A stretch of 64,000 nt of DNA from Ephydatia muelleri (lineage: Eukaryota > Porifera > Demospongiae > Spongillida > Spongillidae). This document shows, piece after piece, positions 14,026 to 26,100 of this stretch. The DNA is taken from NCBI GenBank assembly GCA_013339895.1, contig JABACO010000012.1, forward strand, positions 4,392,789-4,456,788, given 5' to 3'. The position numbers were made by a program, and so were the translations under genes. The notes beneath the pieces are model-generated. The model saw only the letters and a list, made by a program, of their open reading frames with translations. It ran no database searches and was not told the origin of the DNA. Each line of letters begins with the position of its first letter. Position 1 is the first letter of the stretch.

Positions 14026-14989
14026 ATTGGTGATGATAAGAATAGTTGTGCAATGCTTTAGTATTGCATTGCTTATGATGAGCATAGTTGTGCAATGAGG
14101 AATGAATTAGCAACGCTTAGGAATTAAATTGTTTAAGATAAGAATAGTTGTGCAATGAATTGGAATTGCATTGCTTATGATAAGCATTATTTTGCAATGC
14201 ATTGGTATAGCATTGTTTATGATAATCATAGTTGTGCAATGCAATAGAAATAGAATAGAAATGCATTGGATTTCAATTGCTTATTATATGCATAGTAGTG
14301 CAATGCATTACGATTGCATTGCTTATGATAAGCATAGTTGTCCAATGCATTGGGATTGCATTGCTTATGATAAGCACAGTTGTGCAATGCAATGGAAATA
14401 AATTAGCAATGCAGTAGAATTAAATTGCTTATGATAAGCATAGTTGTGCAATGCAATAGAAATAAATTAGCATTGCATTGAAATTAAATTGCTTATGTTA
14501 AGCATAGTTGTGCAATGCATTAGGATTGCATTCCTTATGATAAGCATACTTGTGCAATGCATTAGGATTGCATTGCTTATGATAAGCATAGTTGTGCAAT
14601 GAGGATCAAATTAGCAATTCATTGAAATTAAATTGCTTATGATAAGCATAGTTGTGCAATGAAATAGAAATTAAATAGCAATGCATTGAAAATATATAGC
14701 TTATGATAAGTATAGTTGTACAATGCATTGGATTGCATTGCTTATGATAAGCATAATTGTGCAATGCATTAGGATTGCTTTGCTTATGATAAGCATTGTT
14801 GTGCAATGCAATAGAAATAAATTAGCAATGCATTGGAATTAAATTGCTTATGATAAGCATCGTTGTTCAATGCAATAAAAATAAAATAGCAATGCATTGG
14901 ATTTAAATTGCTCATGATAAGCATAGTTGTGCAATGAGAAATAAATTAGCTATGCATTGGGAATTCAATTGCTTATGATAAGCATAGTT

Positions 14990-15720
14990 GTGACTATCGA
15001 CTGTCAATAATATTGCAATAATTATTTTGTCATTGCGCAGTACCGATCCCATGATAAACACATTTGTGGATTTATGTTTATCATGAGCTATTAAGAGCTA
15101 AAATGTACTCAAGCATTTTATCACTATCACTATCGTCTGGCAATGGTATTGCAATTATTTTCATTGCACATTGCTGCTTATCATAAGCATTGATGTTCTA
15201 AAATGTATAGATGCATTGTATAACTATAACAAACCAGTGGCAATATTATTGCAAAAATTACTTAGTACCCATCTCATGATAAACAAATTTGTGCATTGTT
15301 GCTTATCATAAGCACTGATGTGCTAAAATGCGTGTAAGCATTGTACTACTATCAGTGTCCAGTGCAGTGGTAATAGTATTAGTTGTCATTGGCAGTACCC
15401 ATCTCATGATAAACACATTTGTGCATTGTTGTTTATCATAAGCTATAATGTACTATAATGAAACTAAGCATTGTATTACTATCAATATCCATTGGAAATA
15501 GAATTGCATTAATCAGATTGATATTGTGCAATTCGGATTTCATGATAAAAAACATTTGTGCATTGCTCCTTATCATAAGCAATGATGTCCTAAATAGAGG
15601 ACTGTATAACTATAAGTAACCAGTGGCAATAGTATTGCAATAATTATTTTGTCATTGCGCAGTACCCATCTCATATAAACAATGTTGTTTATCATAAGCT
15701 ATGTGCTAAAATGTACTTAG
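14990..15720 (+). repeat. Edge satellite, about 110-145-bp unit
   Basis: Five to six diverged units share the order TGGCAATAGTATTGCAATAA, TTTTGTCATTGCGCAGTACC, CATCTCATGATAAACACATT, TTGTGCATTG, TTGCTTATCATAAGC, then a line ending AAAATGTACT-AAGCATTGTA. The motif (C)CCATCTCATGATAAAC recurs near 15,045, 15,268, 15,392, 15,537 and 15,666. Each unit contains the main array's core dyad in reverse orientation (GCTTATCATAAGC), so this satellite seems related to the 42-bp family rather than independent. Confidence 0.8.
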
Positions 15721-16205
15721 CAATTTAATTCCAATGCGTTGCAAAACGATACTCATCATGCATTGCAGAATGATGCTTATCATATGCCGTGTAATTCCAA
15801 TGCGCTGCACAACTTTTCTTATCACAAGCAATATAATTGTAATGCATTGGACATCTATGCTTGTAAAAAGGATTTGTATTGCAATGCTTTGCACAACTTT
15901 GCTTATCATCAGCGATTTAATTCTAATGCATTGCACAACTATGCTTATCATTAGGAATTGTACTGTACAACTAGGCTTTTCATCAGCAATATAATTCCAA
16001 TGCATTGCACAACTATCAGAATATAATTCCAATGCATTGATTATCATATGCAATGCAATCCCAATGCATTGCACAAGTGCAATTTTAATGCATTGCACAA
16101 CTATGCTTATCATAAACAATTTAATTCCAATACTCTGCAGAACAATGTTTATCATATGCCGTGCAATTCCAATGCATTGCAGAATGATGCTACATACATT
16201 TGCAT
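15720..16205 (-). repeat. Degenerate reverse-orientation satellite tail
   Basis: Reverse-complement monomers such as CCAATGCATTGCACAACTAT and GCTTATCAT continue with more substitutions and deletions than the main array and fade out near 16,200. This marks the boundary between satellite and gene-bearing DNA. Confidence 0.85.
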
Positions 16206-16490
16206 TGCAGATACATATTGGTCCACTTCATAGTATACAACATAAATTCATCAGTTTCTAACAACTGAATACAATACATTTATACTGCACAGAATGAACA
16301 CACCACAGAACCACTCGTACAAATATCATAGGAATTTTTTGTACATCGTTCATGAATGTAACATCGCATTTTAATTCATACAGTTTGAATGGATGATACT
16401 CCAATCTACATATAGTACAGAAGATACGTGTAATGAAACAAATAAACAACATTGAGAGACCTACACTAACACATTAGCAACATTTGGTTA
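16206..16490. other. Spacer between satellite and VPS25
   Basis: No coding signal or RNA gene is seen. The stretch probably includes the VPS25 3' UTR and terminator on the minus strand, but no clear polyadenylation signal was identified with confidence. Confidence 0.5.
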
Positions 16491-19013
16491 TTAGGTGAAA
16501 AATTTGACCCCTGCATCTGAGTCATCAGGATTTATTCCATGAATGTATTCTGCTTTGCCTTCACTTTGAAGTGCCAGAATTGTTTTCTTCAGCATCCAGG
16601 GTTCAATGTTGGAAAATTCTGTTGAATTGTATAAATTCTGCTAAAAGTCTACCAACAGTTGCATATGCATGTTCAATTAATAGTTACACTGCACAAGCCA
16701 TTGGGAATATTGTGCTAGTTACATATTGATGTACACATTGTTTTAATATAATGTTAAAATGCTTCAGCTGCCAAGATGACTGTCATGCAAAAATGCACAC
16801 AAACCACTAACAAGTACATTACTTCTGTCTCTGGCAACATGTCCCATGTTGTACATATGCGCACAACGAAGTTACCATAATGCAAACCATTTACACACAG
16901 CATGTTTATAGTAACTGCAACATTTCTAAAAATCAGCCTAATATACAAAATATACCTTCAGAAGTAGTGTCTGCACCTGAATGAATTTCATATAGCGTGC
17001 AAACACTATTTGCTAGGCCACTATCCACAGCCTGCATAAATAGCAACACTTATGCATGTGCAAAGATGACACACATAGAATACAAAACAATATGGAAAAG
17101 TGATCATTTGACGAAAAAACATGAACAGTGCAATTCAATGAAAAATAATAACCACCGCTTTGATAAAAGTGGGAGAGTTAGAATTACGTTTGATGACTTG
17201 AGACAATGAATACACATACATGTAATTGTGTTGCATTTATATGCCAAAATGTGTCAGAACAGAATATTTGTCATAATGCCACAGGAATCAGAATTCGAGC
17301 CACATTTTACCCTTCCCACCTGTACCCTACCCAGCAAAATCTCTAGCATACATAGCAATGAAAATATATCAAGGAGACAAAGTACATACAAATAGCTGTT
17401 AGCTTATATGAATATTTTGTCTATCAGGCTACTATCTATTTGTTTGGTTAATTCCTTTCAATGACTGGTACACTAGGAAGTGGTATGGAGGCTTTATGTC
17501 TTTTTACAGCAAACACTAAAAAGAGAAATGTAGGAGTGCAAATACATGTGCACATATATTTACGTTTACCCATTCAACATAAACATTGTACATGCATACA
17601 TGTAGGTATCAATACATGGATAAGTGAAAACCAGGCCAAAAAAATACACAATTGGTAATATAAGTCACAAGCACAATGTGGATTATTATGCCTTCCACTG
17701 TCCTGGAGTATCAAAACATGAATTAGCCCTATGAAGAATGTAAAGTGCTGTGAAACGATTAGAAAAATACACGATCCCTTATTGTCTCATTACATAAAGT
17801 ATTGTGAGTAGAGAATCATGCTAAGACAATTGTATTAAGTTGTGTAGATGGCAAGATTTTGACTGTGTAGAGAGTTTAAGTTTTCAAGAAACAGATGGAA
17901 GGTTTCCGACAACAATCACTACTCAAACGACCCTGAATGTAAGAAGGTTTACAAACTACCCCCAGGACTATCCAGAGCCAATAAAGCAGAACAATTGTAC
18001 ATACAGGAGATTATTAAATGTGCCACAATCAAGACACAGCTGTAAATAGAAATGAGTGAACCAGGTATAAAAATAAATGTACGATTATCAAGCACCAATT
18101 GAGAATTGAGTAAAAGTAAAGGGAATTACAAAATTTATATCAATTATGGATTTATAAATATTAGAGACCAATACACTTAGCAAGATTGCTTCTTGAACAT
18201 AGACCTGTAATATTAATTAATTCACAATTGGATAACTTCTGTAATGCCTTGTTTCCATATGTTGTGGTGCATAGTAAGCCTGACATGTACAACAATTTTA
18301 TTTCAATTCAATTTTTATACCTATGTCTATAAATAGCATTCGCAATGTTCTGATGCCTTGAATTGATACCAAAAGAGGTTAACTGTAAGTGGTTATTACC
18401 AGCTATGCACAGTACAGCAGTACTTCTCTTGTTCCTATCAGAGCACCTGAAAGCTTTCTTTGCAAAGCCATCCATTAGGTTGCTATGTAATTTAATTCCT
18501 GCAACATGCACCATTTAGTTGTCTTCATATTAATTAATCCTTACCCACTTATACACCAGTTTTCCCCATTCTGAAGGTGTTCTCCACATCACAAGACACC
18601 TAGATTTTTGCTTATCTTGCCATTCGAGGTTTCCTATGAAGAACATCACATGAGCTGTATATTATTACACATTTTTAGACGAACCTCTTTTTTCTAGCTC
18701 CAATAAAATCAGTACGATCCCGTCTGTAGATAGCTTCCCTTTAATAAAATTACACGATTAAAGGAAAAACAAGGCCCGTTACATGCATATACATCTTTGA
18801 ACGTCGGAGGATACTATTAATGGCGCTGTTGCAAAATAGCGGGCTGGTCTGGGCTTCGTTAACGTCCAATATGTAATTCTTGTTAGCTTTAAAGTATTCC
18901 AACACCAAATCGCACCACACATTCACCTGCTTCGATCTGGTATCACTATTAGGTTGCATTGTGAAGAATGGTGGGAAAGAGTATTGCCACGGCCACGAAA
19001 AAGTTTTTGACAT
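16491..19013 (-). CDS. VPS25: VPS25, ESCRT-II subunit (5 exons)
   Basis: Vacuolar protein sorting 25 is part of ESCRT-II, which works on the cytosolic face of endosomes: its paired winged-helix domains bind VPS22/VPS36 and recruit VPS20 of ESCRT-III for multivesicular-body sorting. Exons in coding order are 19,013-18,815, 18,738-18,685, 18,633-18,545, 17,031-16,956 and 16,618-16,491; all junctions are GT-AG and phases agree, giving 181 codons against about 176 in human. The N-terminus MSKTFSWPWQYSFPPFF carries the family's WPWQY..PPFF signature. Then come NRKLSTDGIVLILLELEKRG, NLEWQDK, VMWRTPSEWGKLVYKW, SGLANSVCTLYEI and a C-terminus of GVKFFT (family GVKFF). The first Met fits the family start. 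Intron 3 is about 1.5 kb and holds only chance frames. The gene looks intact; the identification is firm. Confidence 0.95.
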
Positions 19014-20145
19014 CTTGCAACGGAAATAAACAACTTCGGACAAGTGCCCAGACCTACAACTATTAGGATCTATATTCATTATGAGATCGAGAATATACAT
19101 GCATGTATAGAGTCATGTTCAACCATTTTCAAATGTATTTAGCGATCGATCGAGACAACGGTTAGTATAGTGCATATTCCTTTTTGCAGGAATTCTCCCA
19201 TCTGGCTATAAGATATAGACTTGCCGCTCAAACCAATTCCACTCAGGCTGTAATATTGCTAAATTCAATGTACAGCAGGCTGGTCTACTCTTTTAGTTGA
19301 ACAAAAGTTCATAGTTTAATTCTTGAGCCGTCTGAATTAGGCACTGTAAGGTACCTGCATTAGGGGTTACAAGTAGTTACGAGCTTATAATGCTCATGAT
19401 TGTTTATTTTTACTTATGACAAAAACTAGCAAATTAATTACTGCGAGTCCTAGTGTTAGGAAATACATTTGAGTAACGTACGCAAACATACAGAAAATTG
19501 AGTCATGTAAATGAGTGCAGTGCATGTTCCTTATGGTATACTACTATAAGCTGCCTTTTAGGCGTTTTCTATTAATTAAAAGCATGGCACTCGGATATGA
19601 CGTTTTTAGCAGTTAATTAAAACATACTTATCAGTATATATCGTCATGCGATCAATTATCGAGGGGGAGGGGGGTCTTATTTAAATGAAAACCATAGATC
19701 TTCTCACCTGCATATAGAGCGAAGCATGGTTGCAAATACGTACTAATAATGCCAAGTGCAATCATACTGTCAAATAGTCGAACAGAATATCTATGTGCGT
19801 CAGAGTTAAGGATAGCAGCATCATGCCATACAGAAATGCAACCAAAATACTTTGCACCAATTGAAATGACCGAGGTTCCCTAACCAGAGTTGCAGGGGGC
19901 CAAATCACCTATCTCTTATACTATGTAATTCAAAAACTGTAATAGTGTGGCTTCTGGTTCCGCAGTCAAACTGTGTTGGAAACTTAAGTTTCAACATTAC
20001 CCACCTACATGTACACAGGTATCAATGAAACTGAATCGCGAGGTGCAAACATTTGTTAATAAGACTGCTTTCATGCGATTTGAACACAGCTATACAACAT
20101 CAATAATTATAACCTATCTAAATCAGCCATGTCCTGCAAATTATT
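19014..20145. other. Intergenic spacer, VPS25 5' side to transporter 3' side
   Basis: This stretch contains the upstream region of VPS25 and the downstream region of the SLC15-like gene. No exon could be assigned, and short frames lack splice or codon support. A G-rich run lies near 19,662-19,676. Confidence 0.5.
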
Positions 20146-23100
20146 TCAAATCTCACTGTCACGAACTTCATCACTGCCCTTGTCATGTGAGCCAATCAAT
20201 GCTTTAGATTCTTCATTTGATGTATGAACAGCAACTGGACTAGTCAGTTCAACATATTTATAGAAGAATGTCATCACAGCAAAAATCACGGTCACAAAAC
20301 CAATTGCAGCAGCAAAGAAAAAAAATTCAATGGCCTGTGAACCAAATAAAAATATTTTTTTTAATGCTACTTGCTGGATTAATGCAAATTCAAAGTACAT
20401 ACCTGACTTTCAAACAGCTTGGATTCTGCAATTATGACAACAACAAGATTTCCGAAGGCTACAGTCCATAGCCATGCAGCCTGACATATTGCCTTCATGC
20501 TTGCCGGTGCCTGGGAATATGCAAACTCCAAACCATTGATGGAGAACATGACTTCTGCTACTGTGATGATAATGTACATTGGAACTTGAAGAAACAGCGA
20601 TACAGAGTTTGGCTTGTCCACAGGTGCCACCACAATACTGGACTAAATATTGCAAAGTTGAAAAAATACGGTAAATAAGGTGCACATGCAAGCATATACT
20701 TTCTAATGTCAATATAAACTATATTGTCACGTGTGACAAGAGTACACCAGCAACATATACAGTGCATTTGTACATGTACATGTAAACAACATATATATGT
20801 ATTATTATTTCTTAGCAATACTCTTACATTTTTTATGACAAGAGAATATACACCATTTTCTCCAAACTCGTCCAAATATCCATTCTAAACAATAGTAAAG
20901 CAGGATATAATATTTTGCAAAGGGTAAATTCATTAACTCCACCTTTCACATACATTATATATTAAGCTGCCATTATGATTCACAATGATTGAATATGGCA
21001 ATGTTCTGCACAATGCAGGATGATAAGAACAGGTAAATATAGGTAAATACATATAAAATACATACTGATTATAGAAGCTGGTACATATCTATTAATAGCC
21101 TTTATCCTCTCAAAATACATTTTTAAATGCAAAGTATTTCACTAAGGTATATATAAAGGAAAATTGAACACACATATGCCAAAGATTAATTCCCATCTCT
21201 TCTTAGGTCTTATCATACCATAATCAAAAACAACCCATTATGTATTCAAATAACCATAATCAAAAACAACCCATTATGTATTCAAATAGCCGCAGATGTT
21301 GTACGTTACATCACAAGCTTCACTTTGAATTATTTACTGAGTAGTGAGCACTAAAGAGTTGCTTACAAAGTGCATTCTTAAACTTGCACTAACCCACCAT
21401 GAATGTTGTCTTAATTTCAATTGCTATTTTGATTTCAAATAATTCAGTCCCTCACATGTACTAAAATGCATACCCTTTTGTAAGTTACACATTAAGAATA
21501 TCATTTACCTTCCTGTAGCAACTGTGAACACATCCGAAGCATCCAAGAATCTAAGATTTTCTGATACATTTTTAGAATCAACCACCATAAGAGCAATGTC
21601 TGAATTATTATTAATGACGTTAAAAACCCTATGAGGAAAACAAAATACATTGACATACAATTTTTCTGTGCATACTGTAGCATTCCTGCTTAATGGATGC
21701 TACATGACATGTCCATTTTCATATTTCTCATACACCAACTACAATTTCACCTGACAATAGCTGATAATTCTGACGTCTTTGAGTCTTGCACATGCGTTAC
21801 CTGAAGTACAAGGATTGTGAGAAGCATGTAAATTGGGATCAGAAGACATAAAATGTACCTACACTGCCACATTCAATTAGGCCTGATGCGTTGGTTACGA
21901 CAATTTCAGTAATATTCTGGCTCTGCAAATCAAAGAAGCAACTTCTGGGTTCAGTTCCTTCCAATTTAAAATCAAATTGATATTGAACAAGCTGCTTTGG
22001 TTGGAAAGAATATGTTGCCAGCTGTAACGATATGAAAATACATCGTAAAATCAGTAAAAATCAATCACGTGAAATATAATAACCTGTCCAAAGCTAATTT
22101 TACCTTCCTTATAATCATCAATTCCTGTTACACTGTTATTTTAAAATTCTGAATAGTTTTGTATAAACATTCGGGTGTCAGTTTGAACCGGTAGACAATG
22201 CTCTCTATGATATGTGGATCAGGGTAAAATAGACCACGCATTGTTTGAAATCAAACGGCAGGGGGGGGTCTAAAATAAAATAAAATACAAGTCATGGATC
22301 ATTACGGAATTCATGTGGTTGCTGCAAAAACGTTATGCTCTCTGATTTATGCAATTATGAGCCAAAAGACAGGTCTATATAGCTTACGCAAATAATATAC
22401 TGTGTGCGTATATGTAGGTAAATATATTTTTATTTACACATATATTAACATGCATATACTATAATCAATTGTATTGATATCCAACTATAGACGCTATTGC
22501 CACGATATAGCCAATAAATGCACGATTAAAAGGAATTCAACATATGCTTACCCTATCCAGTGTGCCATTAAAGTCTGATGATATCACAGTAATGGGGTTC
22601 TCTATTGTGTTGGTAAGTACAACCTTGCTTTGACCAGTGTTGAGTAAATCAGCATCAGCTTCAATTTTCAGCTCCACAAACCCAGCTACCACAAATGCTA
22701 GTCCGGCAATCCCCATACCAACTACCATTCGTTGAAGTGGCCTAATAATAATGATACAAATGCATGACAATTATCATTATTAAATTGTAATAATTCATGA
22801 ACATGTATGCTATTTTGCTGAGCAATTATTAATTGGAGCAATTGGTTTTAGGACATGATTATTACATTGCTCAATTAGCTACTTGTATTACAATACAATG
22901 TAACTTGCCATGAAATTAAAAATATTGTTCTTTGCACTATAATTTCATTTTATAATGTATTTGAAAAGAATATCATGACAAACTTGAATTTACTTGTAGT
23001 GAATTTTATAGAAGTGCCTTCATGCAGAATCAGTCAACTCGCAAGTAACATTTGAAGAAGAAATAAAAAATTGTGTCGACCCCATTGTCGAATTGTATGT

Positions 23101-26100
23101 ATAAATTTACCAAACAGCTTTCAATGGTAGAATAATAGTTCATAAGCTTATTGCAGATTATACATTGAACTTATTAGGCAAATAAACTGCTTTCAACGTG
23201 AATTAATTAACAAACTATAACGTGAATTGATTATTTCAATTTCGAATTATGACTTTTTAAAATTAAAAATCAACACATCAAACTTGATAACCTGATACAA
23301 TGAAGAGATTTTGAAGTTTATTAATAATAACTCAGGATTGAAGCAAGTTAATATTTGAGTCAGAAATTGAGTTATTCAATTGTTTCTCCAATCTTGAAAT
23401 GTGTGTAATAATTGCTTATGAACGAACACGCCATAATTAACTTTAGTAATTCATTAGTGATATTAGTAACTTGAAAATCAAAATTAGCTAATTAAAATTA
23501 GTTATTAAAATCAATCATGAGCTTACTTGATATTATTACTGAGGGCCTTGATAACCTTGATTTGAGTTAAATATACTTACATCAATATTATTGGGTAATA
23601 ATCACATCACAGCTCACTCAAAATTATACAAGATCCTCTCAAATTTTGTTTCTTTCCTTAACATACTAATGCATGTTTATCAAGTCCCCAGGCCAATATA
23701 CTTTGAAACAGCATTCATTTGAAACTACGACCTTTTGTAACAACAATGCGTAAAGTGGAGGGCGTTCCTGCCAATAACTATCGTAAACAGTAATTAATGG
23801 TAAGAGTTTAAGTACCAGTGGATAAGAGCAGCATTTACTGTTCACATATCTAAACTGGAGCACTTGTTCTAAACAACGAAATTATGGTGGTAATAAGTTC
23901 TGCAACTTCGACCTAATCTCAAAAAAGTATATTTTTTTCCAAAGCGCACGAGCAGTAGCGGCAGTCCTAATTCAAATTGATCACCAGTAACTGAGCTTGG
24001 ATCTCTGGTATTTCCAATGATATTAATATTAACTGGAATAGAGCTTAAAACACATTGTTTAGTTTCTAGATGGCAGTGCTTGTTAAGGGCACGCCTTCTC
24101 CCACAATAATATTTTCATTTGCTTGGTTTACACAGCTATACTTGGGTATGATATAACAACAGCTAAAGTACATTTGTGGACACCCTGTACGATACCAAAT
24201 GGGGGTTATCACAGTTTCTTGTATCTCAAAGGGTTCTGCAAATCCATAACACGCAATTCAGTTTCTAAACCTTCCATTATTATAACAATTACCTGCAATG
24301 TGTGTGCACAAACATGTTAATATACTGTTCACAACAAAGACATTGCAGTGCGTAGTTCTTACAAGCAAATGGCACTGTAGCTTTTTGGTGAGTCAGAGAA
24401 GACAAAACTATGAGTATGGTGGGATGCCTGTACATGTATGGTTTGGAGCACATCGTAAAATTTATTCTTGTTGATTATAATATATTTGCTTTAGCTCCCA
24501 CTGGCATACTCAACTTTACCCAGATTGATATGTTTGGGAACCTCAAATCATCGATTGACCATTGTACTAACCTCCGGAGAAGATGACACTTATTGAAGAG
24601 TGGATAGACCACAAATTGGAATATTGGAATAAAAGCAAGGATCAAGATTGGATTCAGAGCTTGCATCTGATCTGGTGTAATTGTTATTGAACCTAAACGT
24701 CCATTCATCTTAACAGCTTGTAAGGTCCAACGTGAGCCCTGAGGATAAAAAACAGGGCTAAATTAATTGGCATTAGATGAACACATACATGTATGTGAGT
24801 TAACATACACAGATTACATGCATTCGAATAATGAGAAATACCATTAAGTACCACAAATAAGCTTTCTCCCCCCTCCACCCCCAACGAAAAAAAGGACTTG
24901 TGTTTAAACATCCATATCTTCATAATGGCAAACACTATCATGCATCTATTTTTACGGGTACTATTATATTTCCTGAGATGCTGGATACGATTGAGGAGAC
25001 ATTCACAATTACGGAGATGCCACATTTTTTTGTTTTTTTGTTGGGGGCGAAGGGTGGGGGCATATTTATGGTACTTTACTAACTGAACAAACAAATAAGT
25101 ACTGTACTCACTATAAATAAACATGTTCCCATGCTGCAGTACACAAATAAACCTCCAGCTGAAGTTATGTATCAAATATAGCACGAGAAAGGAAGAGGGG
25201 GAAGGAGAAGAACGGGCTGGTCTATTCTCTCTATTTAACCATTATTATTATTACTAGCACAAAATATGTAGGCTACATGAGCATACATACAGTACCATAG
25301 AACATATAATGTTTCTACAAACAAAATACAGGTCAAGTCGTCACTTCACTTGCAAAATGTATAAAGATTATATTACTTGCTGATCAAACAAAGCCCAGAA
25401 GATGGGTAGTGGAAGGAACATCACCAGAACTCTCAGCACCATCTTGACATCCCGCAGAAATGAGTCCTACAGTGTAAATGCACAAATATGTGATGCATTC
25501 AATTATATAATTTAAGGTGTATTTACTCACTTCATAATTTGGTTTTGCATGTTGCAGAAAAAAAGTGCAGGTCGCATCTTTGCCACGCTTGATACGATGG
25601 TATGTTGCAACCTGCATAAGCCAAATTTCAATAATGAACTATAGGCCATGTATACATGGATTAGAGTGTATTTAACATACTTGTTCCTTATGCACCATAC
25701 ACATTAGCATAAACACATTCAACTGTTACATGATAATCTCAGACACATATGCATGTACGGGCACACAGGTGATTAGTACAGGTGAATACTCCAACCTACT
25801 CATAATGAAGTGTTTGCTTATACTATTCTCATATATACAGTTGCTGTACTTGTACATGCATTCAATGTTGTTGCATGTACCGTAACATGTATGTGTATGA
25901 TAGAGAAGTATACACAGCTGTACAGTTAGTTACATTCACTACTCCTATCTTGAAAGTGTTGAGATAGCTACATTAATGTGTGTTTTTAATGAGTGCAAAC
26001 TATATGACACCATATTTAAAATTATTTAATTAAGCAAAAGTTTTTCTGTCAATGAATTGTACTCATTAGTTTAATTATGGAGAAACAAATTAAACAGTCA

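Larger units (their letters stand above)
1..14990 (+). repeat. Satellite array, 42-bp and 60-64-bp monomers
   Basis: Almost every base belongs to tandem monomers. The commonest is 42 bp and reads GCATTAGGATTGCATTGC, then TTATGATAAGCATAGTTG, then TGCAAT. Longer monomers of about 60-64 bp replace the first part with GCAATAGAAATAAATTAGC or GAGGATCAAATTAGC followed by AATGCATTGGAATTAAATTGC-like sequence, but keep the core GCTTATGATAAGCATAGTTG. Types are interspersed rather than in blocks, and copies differ by scattered substitutions and small indels, so most of the array is not freshly amplified. At roughly 50 bp per unit this is on the order of 300 units. Because 42 is a multiple of three, reading frames stay open in several frames on both strands with 14-residue periodic products; these are artefacts. 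The array runs off the left edge. Confidence 0.97.

Noticed and set aside
195-14806. Many open frames of 60-150 codons in the satellite on both strands
   Set aside because: They are periodic with 14 residues because the 42-bp monomer is a multiple of three and lacks stops in several frames. All six frames show this and no family features appear.
1-14990. CRISPR-like array of short palindromic repeats
   Set aside because: Repeats are dyad-rich but abut each other with no unique spacers, unit length varies, orientation flips, and the surrounding genes are animal genes with introns.
1-16200. Telomeric repeat
   Set aside because: No TTAGGG-type hexamer runs; TTAGGAT occurs only as part of the 42-bp unit.
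18308-18514. 68-codon minus-strand frame in VPS25 intron 3, first taken as exon 4
   Set aside because: It lacks VPS25 motifs. The true exon with NSVCTLYEI is at 16,956-17,031 and joins in the correct phase.
24898-25086. Open frames on the plus strand within the transporter gene
   Set aside because: They are shadows in an intron; codon phase, splice sites and POT motifs all support the minus strand.
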